NCBI RefSeq assembly: GCF_022965805.1
Contig: NC_133101.1
Location: forward strand, 51,354,342-51,418,341
DNA: 64,000 nucleotides
Source: Primulina eburnea
Lineage: Eukaryota > Streptophyta > Magnoliopsida > Lamiales > Gesneriaceae
Direction: 5' to 3'
Position 1 is the stretch's first letter; each line of letters begins with the position of its first letter. Of the stretch, positions 12,574-23,797 are shown one piece after another. The position numbers and the translations under genes are program-made. The notes below the pieces were generated by a model. It saw only the letters and a program-made list of their open reading frames with translations. It was not told where the DNA came from and ran no database searches.

Positions 12574-15500
12574 GATCTCTTGGAGCTTGTTTAAAACCAT
12601 ATAAGGCTTTGTTCAAATGATAAACATGATCAGGAAGAGAGTGATTGATAAAACTTGGTGGTTGTTTAAAATGTACTTCTTCCTGCAACTGACCATTCAG
12701 AATACACTCTTCACGTCGATCTGGTAGACTTTAAAATTCATGAATGAGGCATAAGCAAGGAACATTCTGATTACTTCCAGTCTTGCAACTGTTACATAAG
12801 TTTCATCGTAATTTATTCCTTCTTCTTGCCTATATCCTTGTGCTACAAGCCTCTCTTTGTTGCGCACAACTGAACCATCTTCGTTCAGTTTGTTTATGTA
12901 TACCCACTTTGTACCTATAATAGTTTTAGAAACTGGTCTTGAAACTAAGTTTCAGACATTGTTATGGGTAAAGTGATTTAGCTCTTCTTGCATGGCATTT
13001 ATCCAGTTAGGATCAGCAATAGCTTTATCAGATTTCTTATGTTCCAGTTGGGAAACAAAAGCTGAATGAATAAATAAATTAATCATTTGATTTTGAGTTC
13101 TTACCGGATCTGATGGATTACCTATCACCAATTCTGGTGGATATGATTTCTTCCATCTGTACTCAGCCTTTGTTGCATCCATATCAGCAACTTATTCAGT
13201 GGGCAACTGAATATTTTCTACATTTTCAGTTGGTGTTGTATGAGTTGGTAACTGAGTATTATCATTTTGCTCCACCAACTGATTATCAGTAACAATTTCT
13301 TGTTCAACTGATTGATCAATCACTTCTGGTTCTGATGTTTGAAGGATATTTCGATTAATCAGATTCTCTTCTTCATTATCATCCTCCAAACTAGTATCTG
13401 TAAAGCGATCAAATAACTCAACCGGATCATTTGGCTTATCAGTTAGCACAGATTCATCAAATACAACATGAATAGAATCTTCTACATTCAAAGTGCATTG
13501 GTTAAAAACTCTGTAAGCTTTACTCGCTGAAGAATACCCAAGAAATATTCCCTCGACAGATTTAGCATCAAAAGTTTTTAAATGATTTTTTCCATTGTCA
13601 AGCATAAAACATCTGCAGCTGAATATTTTGAAATAAGAAACCACACTTTTGCGTCCATGCCAGATCTCATACGGTGTTTTCAAATGATTGTTATTACTAA
13701 TTGATCTGTTCTGAGTGTAACATGCAGTGTTTACTGCTTCTGCCCAAAACCTTTGAGAAATACCAGAGTCAGCAAGCATTGTTCTAGAAGCTTCTTTAAG
13801 GTTCTGATTTCTCCTCTCAGCTACACCATTTGCTGAGGAGTTCTTGCTGCTGAGAGCTAATGCTTGATCCCAGTATTTTCTAAAAATAATGAAAGATTTT
13901 GATTGATGAATTCAGTCCCTCGATCAGACCTTATTCGATCAATCCCAATTGATTTTTCATTTAATAATCTTTTGAAAAGCTTAATAAATTTTGTAGTAGT
14001 TTGGTCTTTTGATTTAAGAAATATAACCCAAGTAAATCTTGAAAAATCATCCACAACTACTAAGGTGTATTTCATCCCCCTAACCATATGAATGGTATAG
14101 GACCAAAAAGATCCATATGTAGCAGTTCTAAGCATCGAGAGATGATTTACAACCCTTGTTTTTGAATGAAGGTCTTACTTGCTTACAAAACTGACATGCT
14201 GAACAAATTTTGTCTTTTGAAAAATCTATTTAGAGCAAACCAGTTACAAGATCATGGTTAGTCAGATAAGCAATAGATTTAAAGTTTAGGTGGTTCAACC
14301 TATTATGCCACAACCAGTTTTTAGAAGATTTGGAATCTTTAAAACAAACTGGTGCATAAGGTTGTTCAGTCCAACTGACTTTGTAGGTGTTCCCACAACG
14401 ATTGCCTGATAGGATGACCTCATCAGTTGAGTCTCTAACTGAACAAGTGTGTCTGTCGAGCAGAACTGAGAATAATCAAGTTATACTTCAAATTCTCAAC
14501 TAGTAATACATCATTGATTGTGAAGTTACCATGAATAAGCTTACCCTTACCCATAATTTTACCTTTCGAGTTGTCTCCAAAACTGATTCTTGGACCAGTG
14601 TATTTGATCAGTTGGGATAGCAAGTTTGCATCTCTTGTCATATGTCGCGAGCATCCACTGTCCAGATATCAGATTGATTCTTTGTTTGTACCTGTCACCT
14701 GCAATCACACACGATATATAATTTTGGTACCCATATCTATTTGGGTCATAAACTGATTAGTCCTTTAGGAACACTGACTTGGAGCTGTCTAACTAACTTT
14801 CCAGTTGCTATGTTCCAAATGGTGTTTCTCGGCTTGTGTGTGCTTGGTGTGTAGTGTGTAGATGAAGCAATGTGAGCTTTAGCTTTGTTAAACTGGTTGT
14901 TCAGCTGATATCTTTTCTGAACCGGCTTATTGTTATAGTTATTGGAGTAGCCATGAGAATAGTTCAGGTTTTTATTTCTGAACCTTTTTGATGATTGAGT
15001 TTGGGGGCCAGCTGAAATTTTTAGGCTATAACCAATACCTTACCTTCTAGCCTTGTTATTATTTTCAATAGGTTGTACAACTGGTTTAATTGGCTCAGGT
15101 TTTTCTTGTACTACAACTGATTTTACAATGTGATTATATTTCCCTTTGCTTATGTTCAGTTTTGTTTTAGCATCACTAGTGGAAGTTTCATCTTGGTTGC
15201 TGAACCTTAAACCAGTTTTATCAGTAACTGATTTTTGCTTATATTGTATTTCAGCTAATGCAACAGATGGTTTATTTCATGCTTTAATAAGCTCAGTTTG
15301 CTTTGAATTCTCAAGCAACAACTACTAAATCATTGATTGATTCTTGTTTTTTTCAGGATTGAGTTCAACAATCTCCCGTTTAAGACTCAACTGATTCATC
15401 AGTTTTAGTTTTATCGTCTTCGAGATCAGTTTGCTTTGCTCTAGCCTTCTCAAAAGAAGGCAAGATTGTGATTTTCATTAACCATGTGATGAAGTGTAGA

Positions 15501-16700
15501 AATGAGTTTATCTCGTGTGAAATCAGTTAAACTAAAATCGAATACTTGTTGACTGGTTGACTCCAGTTCTGTGCCATCAGCCATCAGACACTTGGCCTCT
15601 TCATCATCATCACTGGAGCAGTTCAAGCTCTCAGGTTCTGAATCATCACTATCAATTTCTGCCCATTTGAACTTGCTTTCCTCAGCTAGAAGCACCTCAT
15701 ACTTCTTTCTGTAAGATTTATTGTCATCCTTAGATCTTCTCTTGTGCTCATAAGGTTTCTTTCTCTTTTCAATTCAGCTCCGACTGTCCTTCTTTGGCTT
15801 GGGACTGTCAACAATGAAATGACCAGTTTTGCCACAGTTGTAGCAAGCATTAAGTTCCTCTTTGGAGTGATTTTTCTGATATTGTCTTTGAAAGTTCCCT
15901 TGATTTCGTCTCATAAATATTTCAAATTTTTTGACAAACATTGACATTGCGTCATTGCTTAATTGATCAACAGATATTTTAACTGAACTAGTTGGTTCCA
16001 GTTTGACAGCAGTTAGGGCAGTTGTAGGAGCTGGTGTATAAGTTTCCCCTCCTCTGGTTTGCAACTCAAACTCGTATGCTTTTAAATCTGCAAATAAATC
16101 ATGAAGTTAGACCTTTTTCAGGTCTTTTGATTCCAGCATTTCCATGGTCTTTTCATCCCATTCTTTGGGAAGATCTCTGACTACTTTCAGTGCTACCTCT
16201 TTATTTGAGTACAGCTTTCCAAGTACATTCAGTTCATTGATTATTCCACTGATTCTTTCATCATAGTCGTGCATGGATTATCCAATCTTCATCTTGATAT
16301 TGTCGAATTTTTGAACGGCAACTGATAGTTTATTCTCCTTAGTTTGCTCATTGCCCTTGCATAACTGAATTAGTTTCTCCCAGATTTCCTTAGCAGTTCT
16401 GCACATCTTTATCTTGCTGAAAGTGACTTTATCTATCGTTTTGTACAGAATGTCTATAGCCACGTTGTCCAAGTTTGCTTTTCTCTTGTCTCCAGCTGTC
16501 CACACATCTCTGGGCTTTTCCATATGGTTTGGTGCACCGTCAGTTATACAATAGCAGTATTAGCTTTAAATATTTTCATGGATCCGTTTGTAATAACGTA
16601 CCACATGTCATTGTCTTGTACAGTTGGATGAGTCTGCATTCTGTTTTCCAATCATCAAAATCCTCTCTGGAGAACATTGGAATTTTGTTGAATGAAGACA
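12574..16700 (-). pseudogene. Copia A gag-pol, broken; RT cut short
   Basis: The polyprotein begins at the ATG at 16700 (MSSFNKIPMF). The gag core lies at 16523-16278 (KIKMCRTAKEIWEKLIQL). A zinc knuckle near 15850-15790 reads CYNCGKTGHFIVDS, with the last Cys changed to Ser. The protease site DSGCS is intact, with the Asp codon at 14660-14662. Pre-integrase and integrase pieces are at 14641-13857, the integrase C-terminal part (FWAEAVNTACYTQNRS) at 13779-13192, and the linker at 13182-12952. RT starts at 12688 ([15 protein letters not shown]) but stops there, because the deletion join lies at about 12574-12586. There are many stops and frameshifts. No YVDD box remains. Confidence 0.85.
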
Positions 16701-16744
16701 TGGTAATCAGTTTGTATAGAAATATTCAGAAATAATATTCAACT

Positions 16745-16757
16745 GCACTGATACCAC
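16745..16757 (-). other. Primer binding site of copia A
   Basis: On the minus strand TGGTATCAGTGC lies directly inside the 5' LTR. It matches the initiator-Met tRNA complement TGGTATCAGAGC except for one base. Confidence 0.8.
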
Positions 16758-16758
16758 T

Positions 16759-17843
16759 AGATAGGATCGGTTAGGGGGTGAAAAAGTATTTTGAAGAGGG
16801 GTTGAATAAACACTGACGATTTTCACAACCTTTTTTATATTGATGAGTCAGTTTAGTTATAAACTGAAACTCGGGAATCTTCTCAGTTGATATCAACCAG
16901 TTAACAGTAATAGTGCGGAAATAAACTAACTGATAGATAGAATAAAAACTGAAATAAGAACACACAAGATTTTACGGATGTTCGGAGATTTCAATCACTC
17001 ATACGTCACCCCTTCGGATGTTTGGAGATTTCAATCACTCCTACGTCACACCTTCTATCTCGAAGATAGGATATTCACTAAAAGACTTTGATCAATACAA
17101 ACTTTTGCACAAACCCACTTCAGTCTAGGACTTAACAATGTTAAACTGAAACTCTTAGTCACAACACAGTTTACAGTACTCAACTGAACTGAAATAACTT
17201 CGGACAACTGATATTTTCAAGATCGAGTATTACAACAATAACAGTTTGTGCTAATAAGCTCGAAGTATAGGCTTGAATGCTAGGAGTGTATATGATAAGA
17301 GTGAGCTTTGAAATCCTTAGAATATGAATAGAAAGCTTGCAAAGATTTCAGCAAAGTAACAACCCAATTAATAGAATAGTGTTCGGTATCTTCTCATCTG
17401 CTTTTCTCTGCTTTTTATAGGCTTCGCTTCCAATGGTAACAATGAATGTGATTTGAATCTTTCTATCATTGTTTGCAACGTCAACGTTCATCTGACAATC
17501 GTACACTGTAGCATTCCTGAAATGATGCGTTCCTGCTGTTCTTGGTACAATCTGTCGGTGGTTGAGCTATGCCCTTTTCACTAATGACGTGTACAGTTGA
17601 CAGATCAGCTGATAGGCTATAGCTGATAAGCTCACAACTGTTTGTAGAAATTGATCAGTCAGTTGTTTGCGTGGTTCCGTCAGCTGGTTCAGTTGCCTTC
17701 AATTGTCTTCACATTAATCTTCAGTTGTAGGCCGCAACCGATAGTTTTCGTATATTAGATCAGTTACTGTCAGTCTTCTTGATCAGTTAGTTCAATCTAT
17801 TAAATGCTCAGTTTTTCAAACTTTCGAAATTTAGTTTCCAACA
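16759..17843 (-). repeat. 5' LTR of copia A
   Basis: On the minus strand it starts TGTTGGAAACTAAATTTCG at 17843 and ends at 16759, where the expected final TCA is TCT. At 16976-17055 it holds two tandem copies of a 40-base block (GGATGTTCGGAGATTTCAAT, then ACGTCACCCCTTC) that occurs once in the LTRs of elements B and I. Confidence 0.85.
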
Positions 17844-18284
17844 AAAACAATTTTTATATTCCTCAGCTAGTCTTGGTAATTCGGTTCAGTCAGCTTATTT
17901 TGATCGAGTATAACACTTAGAGATTTCATGACAACATCGTAAATAAACTGAAATGGAAAGAGAATAAATGTTAATAACTATTCTAAAATATTTTATGAGA
18001 CATAAAATATGGTCTTTTGTTTTATGATTTGTCTCCCACTATTTTGTTACTTTCGCCACCATCTAATGAAAACAAGAAATCCAATTTTCTTAGTGGGGTA
18101 AAAAAAGCACAATTTTTAAATTATGATCTCAAATAAATGGAAATAAAAAATGCCAAAATGGTATTCCATACAAATTGAATTCACAATTAAGAATTCAAAA
18201 AGAGTTTCATTTTTGAATGATTTACACGATGTGTCGATATCAATGGTGACTCATTATTTCGATGAATCATTTCTTCGGACAGAA
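17844..18284. other. Anonymous AT-rich sequence
   Basis: I see no gene, LTR terminus or repeat. The last part, before 18285, may be more plastid DNA (region upstream of rps3), but I cannot support it. Confidence 0.4.
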
Positions 18285-18383
18285 GAAGATTATGGGACAA
18301 AAAATAAATCCACTTGGTTTCAGACTTGGTACAATCCAACGTCATCATTCCCTTTGGTTTGCACAACCAAAAAATTATTCTAA
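18285..18383 (+). pseudogene. rps3: Nuclear plastid-DNA fragment: 5' end of rps3
   Basis: From the ATG at 18292 the frame reads [16 protein letters not shown], then [13 protein letters not shown]. This is the start of plastid ribosomal protein S3 (small subunit, chloroplast). After about 31 codons the match ends at AAATTATTCTAAGGG and unrelated sequence follows. Plastid S3 has about 218 residues, so this is a short inactive insertion of plastid DNA (NUPT). It sits among transposons, without the neighbouring ribosomal genes rpl22 or rpl16 in recognisable form. Mitochondrial rps3 starts differently, so a mitochondrial source is unlikely. Confidence 0.85.
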
Positions 18384-20007
18384 GGGATCAATTCAGAAGC
18401 ACTTTATTTATTCGAAATCTAGCAGACAGAATTTCATTGGTCTAATTCGAAACCTTAGAATAAGCGTTTTAATTGGAATTTGGTTATTCACCATGTACGA
18501 GGATCCCCAATTGCAAACCTTATGTATTTTTCTACACTTTTGATGAGAGCCCAATAATATGATGCCCTTTCTCTTCGTCTGACCCCTCAATGTTGAACTT
18601 TAGTAGACAATCGCCATGAGATCGCCAAATAATATGAGCCGAAGTCATGGAAGTTTCACGTAGATCACATCAAGCATGTCGGTGTAAGTCACAACTTTCT
18701 GTTGTACATGACTCCCCAATAATATGAACTTGACACTGACCACAGGTAGCGTTCATCATGCAATCATTGTCAATGGAAGACAGAGAAAATTTAAGCTCTG
18801 TTTAATTTTTCTCTTTATGAGCTTGATATAAATTTTAATTTGATATAAAATAAGGGATTTTAATTTTGAAAATTTGTCTCATCATTAATTTTAAAATCTC
18901 ATGTTTGTATGCTTGTTGTATTCTTGTAACTCATGTTATTATATTAATATTAACGTATATACTTTTTATTTATAATATATCACATGGATTATCAAAAAGA
19001 TGATCGGTAACCGAGAGATAATTGATCCATATGAGTCAAATATGGATTCAAGTCCAAAACTTTAGTAAATGAAGGGATACAAATGTAATTTACATTAACT
19101 TCCAATATTTTATATGTCTTCGATCTTCAAAACTTTTTAGTATCTGGGCCTATTATCTTCAAATTTTGATCTCCCATTAAATATAATGTTTAGATTAAAT
19201 TCCATGGCACATTGATATATAAAATTTAAGGAGTGAGAATGAGTCATAAACCAGACAAACTTTAAATAATTAAAAATTACAACATGTAAAATATCCTTGC
19301 ATACACTTATCGAATTGTTCATGTCTATCAATCATCCTTTCACCATATATTATCAAAATTTATATTACAATATAATATTACATATTATCAACAAATATGT
19401 ATCTTATAAATTTATCACTAACCCTCATTATTTATTAGATATAAATTAATAAATTAAATATACATCTTTATTTAACTTCAATTAATTCATTAATAATTTA
19501 ATTTCTTGTAAAACACCTTTTATCATAAATATTTAAAATCTAATTTTAATTATTTACTTTATATGAAAAACTTCATAATTATATTAAATTAATTTTCAAT
19601 GGTTATTTTGATTAAATTTTTACAAAAAATTAATTTGACCCAAAATTTGAAAATCATAAAATTGCTCGGGGGTCAATTGAACTCGAGCCCGTAAGGATAG
19701 GGCTGCCCAAGACTGTCTCGAGCACCAGGCCCTACAGCCCGAATAGTTTGAGCAGTCGTCGGTGGGTTCTTGTCCATCTGTGCAGGGTAGTACTCTGTCC
19801 GGAGCATAAAATAATTTTTTATAAAAAACGTTCGGGGCAGTTGGAGATGTACGAGCTGCCTGGAATTGTTCTGGGCACCATACAATCTATACTATTAAAA
19901 TTTTTCAGGGGTTGCATTTTTCTTCATAAATCCTTACGCGGTAGAAATAATTAAACTCAACATAACTTAAAACAAAACAACAACAAATCATATGATTGAG
20001 ACAAAGA
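18384..20007. other. No gene recognised
   Basis: AT-rich sequence without coding signal. At 18545-18730 the motif CAATAATATGA or AAATAATATGA recurs three times. A GC-richer island at 19660-19880 (CTCGAGCCCGTAAGG, CCAGGCCCTACAGCC) fits no family I know. The last 100 bases lead into the primer site of LTR G. Confidence 0.5.
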
Positions 20008-20587
20008 TGTCTCTGATACTACTGTTGAAGTATAGTTTTCTCGCGCCTAAGGAGGAGCGAAATTTTAAAATGTTTGTGTTTTGACAATCAATAATCTCTT
20101 GGGCGTCGTATGATTTAAACCATTATTATGACTTTGAGATTTTATTTACCTTTGTGTTCAAAAACTTTGGACAGCAAACCAGTCCGAGATTAATGGAGTT
20201 TGTCCTTCTTTTAAATTCCTTCGAACGATATACTAGAATCAACCACCTTCTTCAATATCCCGAATCAGGTCCAAGATCAGATGCTTTGTTCCTCGTGTAG
20301 ATTGTACTTGAAATCCATACAAAATTTGCATCAAGATTAGATCATCAGAATATAAAAAACCGACGGCGGTGTCGTGGCGCAGTGGTGCTATGGAGGAAGG
20401 AGTTCAGTCGAGATTTTCCAAGAATGGGAGCGGTCGAAATTTTCTTCCAAAGTGGAGAGAGAGAGAGAGAGTCTAGACTTGTGTGTAAAGGATATCTGTG
20501 TAATTCAACTATTGAGTACAAATATAGAATCTCTTCCTGATCTAATCATAACTCTTCTTTTATTTTGATATTGTTTAATTTTTTCAA

Positions 20588-20660
<73 letters not shown>

Positions 20661-21129
20661 CCTAAATTAAATAAATTTATTTAATTACTCAACTAATTAT
20701 TAATTGATTAATCTTTATGAGAAATTTACGTTAGTAGTCACTACTACTAATTTATTATTTAATTTGTATATTCTAAATTTTCTAAATAAATAATTGTGAA
20801 CTTATTATAACCTCGATCGATAATCAGACAACGTCGATGTATCAAGGGTACAAATTTCGTTCACATAATGAAAATGAAAATTTCGAAAGACAAAATTTTT
20901 TAATGATCCATTTTTTGCAGTTCTACTCTTTTCACTTAATTAGAAATTTAGCTATATTTCACAACTTTCATTACATGAAATCAATTTATAGACTCTTTTG
21001 TAAGAAATTTGTTTGATCTCCATCAAACTATTCGCCAAATTCAACTCTTTGAATTTGACGATCTAAATGAGAACACATAATCTAATACTTGTGTGATCCT
21101 CAATGGTTTAAAGATACAGCTAGTCGTGA
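20008..21129 (-). mobile_element. Copia 5' LTR G with primer binding site
   Basis: Minus-strand TAGTATCAGAGACA (20008-20021) is a primer site one base from the usual TGGTATCAGAGAC form. Directly next to it, minus-strand LTR sequence ends in TCAACA (plus TGTTGAAG from 20023). The LTR carries a compound microsatellite, and at 20690-20905 a block repeated at 33690-33905. The other LTR boundary was not found. The hAT element inserted at 21130 may split it. No coding region belonging to it is visible to the left. Confidence 0.5.
20593..20659. repeat. Compound microsatellite (TA)n(TG)n
   Basis: A TA run of about 40 bases is followed by a TG run of about 26 bases. The layout is the same as at 673-747, but the surrounding sequence is unrelated. 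Confidence 0.95.
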
Positions 21130-21137
21130 GTTCAAAA
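21130..21137. repeat. Target site duplication of hAT, left
   Basis: GTTCAAAA here and GTTCCAAA at 32031-32038 match at 7 of 8 positions. Eight bases is the hAT length. Confidence 0.75.
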
Positions 21138-21994
21138 TACGCATGCTTATTGGTTCGGTTCGACCCGGAAACGATCCGAAAAAACCGGAACCGGATCCGA
21201 TTTGCCCGAACGGTTTTAGAACCGGTCCAAAATCGCATATAAATGGAGTGGACCGGTTCAATTAAAAAACCGACTAAATTAGGTTCCGTATTCAGTTCTA
21301 GAACCAGATCTGAAAATCCGAATCAGAACCGGATCCAACCAAATTAGGTTCCGTATCTGGTTTATCCGGTTCTAGAACCAGATCCGAATTGGAACGGACC
21401 CGGTTGGTTCGAATTTTTTTAAAAAAAACGAAAAAATCATGAATATTATATCTGTTGGCTAAAAAAATAACAAAAAAATAAAAAATAAATAAAATATTGA
21501 CATATCCGTTGGGCAACAGTTGCCCAACATATTTGTTTTTAAAATAGTTGCAATTTGGCCCCCTAAACAAATTAATTTTGGGGTAAAATTGTAATTTTTT
21601 TTCAATCACTATAAATATGTGCTTGTTTTCCGTCCCTAATTCACTTAACAATTTCATTCTACTTCTTTGCACTCAATCTCGAATTATTAATATTTTCTAC
21701 CCATTTGTTATTTGATATTATTCATTATACATATTTACAAAATATATTTTCAATGTCGTCGTCTTCAAACCGCAATTTCGATTTTGGTGAAGATTTTGAC
21801 TACATTCCCGATTTTGAAGACTTTGAAACCCAGTCACGAGGAAGAACATGTTGCGGAACTTCCCAACGAAGGTGATGGGAATTTTCGATCATCATCGTCC
21901 GCCGGAGGAAGCAACATCCAGACGAGCACGACGACGGGTCGAGCAAAACGAAGCAAAGTTTGGGATCACTTCGACATTGAAAGAACCAACGACT

Positions 21995-21999
21995 CTTTT
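21995..21999. repeat. Target site duplication of gypsy E, left
   Basis: CTTTT here is matched exactly at 29931-29935, directly after the 3' LTR. Confidence 0.9.
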
Positions 22000-22124
22000 T
22001 GGAATGCCCGAGAATTAATCACTGTTAATTAACGATTATTGAGTTATAATTCGAAGTGATTATAAAAGGATTTAATCGGGACACGAAATAAGATTACGTT
22101 TGAAAATTAATGTGCGAGGGCAGT

Positions 22125-22335
22125 AACATAGGCGCACATGCGCGACCGGATGCGCGCACATGCACCAAATAGGCAGAAGACCTCGCGCATATGCGCGGAA
22201 GGTGTCGCGCATCTGCGCGAGCTTGTGCAAGCGAAGTCCAGAGGACCTCGCGCATATGCGCGGAAATGAGTCGCGCATATGCGCGAGCTGCCAAGGCCGA
22301 GACCAGTAGGTCTCGCGCATATGCGCGAGACATGC
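22125..22335. repeat. Cluster of CGCGCATATGCGCG palindromes
   Basis: Five near-perfect copies of the palindrome TCGCGCATATGCGCGA, plus two weaker forms (GCGCACATGCGCGACC type), lie within 210 bases. The tract is rich in CpG, unlike the AT-rich rest of the LTR. The same cluster, with one unit more, is at 28495-28720. A promoter or protein-binding role is possible but not shown. Confidence 0.9.
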
Positions 22336-22762
22336 AAATTTAGAAATTTCCACGTTTCCTTGACATGCGAATTGGTATATATGTATATAATTCAGCCTTC
22401 GAGGGAAACAATAGGAAAAAAAAAAGAAAACGAGGCCAACCTCACGACTTTGGTTTTTGAATTCTATTTACGAGAAATCCGTCCGTTAGATTTTGAATCT
22501 GAGTACGGTACTGTGTTCCTATTGACGCAGGCTACAACTGGACATTTACAGAGACAGTCTTGAGTTCAGAACCGATATTGCTTCAGACCGAGACTACAAA
22601 CAAAAGGTATAAGTCAATGTGGTATTGGGAGATCGACTTGAGTCGGTTTAGACTTGAGTTTCCCTAAATCACATACTTTACTTTATTGCATTGATATTTG
22701 CATTGATTTGACTGATGTACTTGTTCTCTTGAATTATAGATAGCAGGTATGAGACGAGTAAT

Positions 22763-22912
22763 CTTGTGACAGAAGTGCCTGATAGTGGTGGGATCGCCAC
22801 GGGCACATTGCACTATGTTACAAGATAGTATAGAAATCTTGGGACAGATGTGCCTGATAGTGGCGGGATTGCCACGGGCACATTGCATGATGTCGCAAAA
22901 TAGGATATTGGC
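22763..22912 (+). repeat. Tandem duplication of about 75 bases in LTR E
   Basis: Two adjacent copies of a unit containing GTGCCTGATAGTGG, then GCCACGGGCACATTGCA. Both copies are present in the 3' LTR at 29153-29291, so the duplication is older than this insertion. Confidence 0.85.
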
Positions 22913-23542
22913 GATAGGGCCACAGTCCATGACGGTTAGGTCAGGACACTGGATGTTTGGTTATATCGACGTGGATAGAACTCGAGTCTTTTCTATTACT
23001 GTTGGTCGATATAGGAATACCCACATCTGGAAAACCAGGATCCCTAGACTAGGATTGAGTCTAGACTGAGTCGTGGAGTCACGAGCATTGTCGACAGTTG
23101 ATATTGATTATGTTTCAGCTTTTGATATATATTGCTGTTATCTGTCCATGCTTTTATGTTTATCATATGACTGTATGTTTCATTGATTTATACTAGGATT
23201 ATATTCTCACCAAAATTATCCGGTTGTTGTCTTGTTTGGATGTGTACATGAAAACAGGTGGGACAGGATCAGGGTCCAGTAGATGAGGAGAGATCGTGAT
23301 AGAGTGGAGACTTCGGACTTTGATGTATATAGGGTTTTGACACTGGATAATTAGATGTTGAACCTTAGTTTTTACTGATTTGTGTACGGTACATGACTTG
23401 TACTTTATTTTATACCGAGTTGTATATTAGTTTTATTTCACTACGTTCCGCATTTTAAAAAAAATTTATGACCCTAATTACTTGATTAGTAAATGGATCT
23501 TGATGAAGATTAAGAATTGATTAGCGTCCGGGTCCCCACAAC

Positions 23543-23557
23543 AGGTTGTATCAGAGC
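23543..23557 (+). other. Primer binding site of gypsy E
   Basis: Shortly after the LTR end the sequence GGTTGTATCAGAGC is the initiator-Met tRNA complement (GGTTGGTATCAGAGC) with one base deleted. Confidence 0.8.
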
Positions 23558-23797
23558 GATAGATCCTTGAGACTGAGATAGGAGCTAGTGAGCGGGGTAG
23601 ATTGAGGTTTTCTTTCCTGCTTTTGAATGCTAGCATGTCTTACTGTTTTAATACATGTTACTTGTTTATCTGATTTTGATATTGTAATGTGTATTATTGA
23701 ATATGGATCAGAACCGATTCTTGATGAGAGGTAAGATGATCAGAAAGGGACTGAGACATATTTATTATGTGATTGCTAACCGTTTTTATATTCAGAT

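Larger units (their letters stand above)
9185..17843 (-). mobile_element. Copia element A, giant SIRE-like family, internally deleted and 3'-truncated
   Basis: A Ty1/copia element on the minus strand, closely related to element B (38847-50829). Minus-strand order: complete 5' LTR (17843-16759), primer site, gag, protease, integrase, start of RT, then a deletion join at about 12580, then the long 3' ORF, a polypurine tract and a 3' LTR cut after about 400 bases. Compared with B it lacks most of RT, all of RNase H and the two antisense ORFs. The left end is truncated, so target duplication cannot be tested; the right flank begins AAAAC. Confidence 0.85.
22000..23540 (+). repeat. 5' LTR of gypsy E
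   Basis: It begins TGGAATGCCCGAG and ends GGGTCCCCACA. The 3' LTR begins TTTAATGCCCGAG, so the ancestral start was probably TGTAATGCCCGAG with one later change in each copy. It contains a palindrome cluster (22125-22335) and a tandem repeat (22763-22912). Some minus-strand ORFs here arise from the palindromes and are not genes. Confidence 0.9.

Noticed and set aside
18150..18543. An expressed rps3-like gene
   Set aside because: Only about 31 codons of S3 remain, without the rest of the protein, a transit peptide or a promoter.
19660..19960. Host gene fragment in the GC-richer island
   Set aside because: The ORFs on both strands have low-complexity or unrelated translations and no recognisable domain.
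20365..20420. tRNA gene or tRNA-derived SINE (TGGCGCAGTGGTGC looks like an A box)
   Set aside because: No matching B box at the right distance and no cloverleaf could be drawn by eye.
22125..22335. Regularly spaced palindromes as a CRISPR-like array
   Set aside because: This is a plant genome, the units are full palindromes with irregular spacing in an LTR, and the same array is in both LTRs.
22072..22353. Several overlapping minus-strand ORFs of 76-93 codons (and again at 28439-28743)
   Set aside because: They are produced by the CGCGCATATGCGCG palindromes, which read open in many frames (repeated AHMR and ICAR). They lie inside LTRs and have no coding character.
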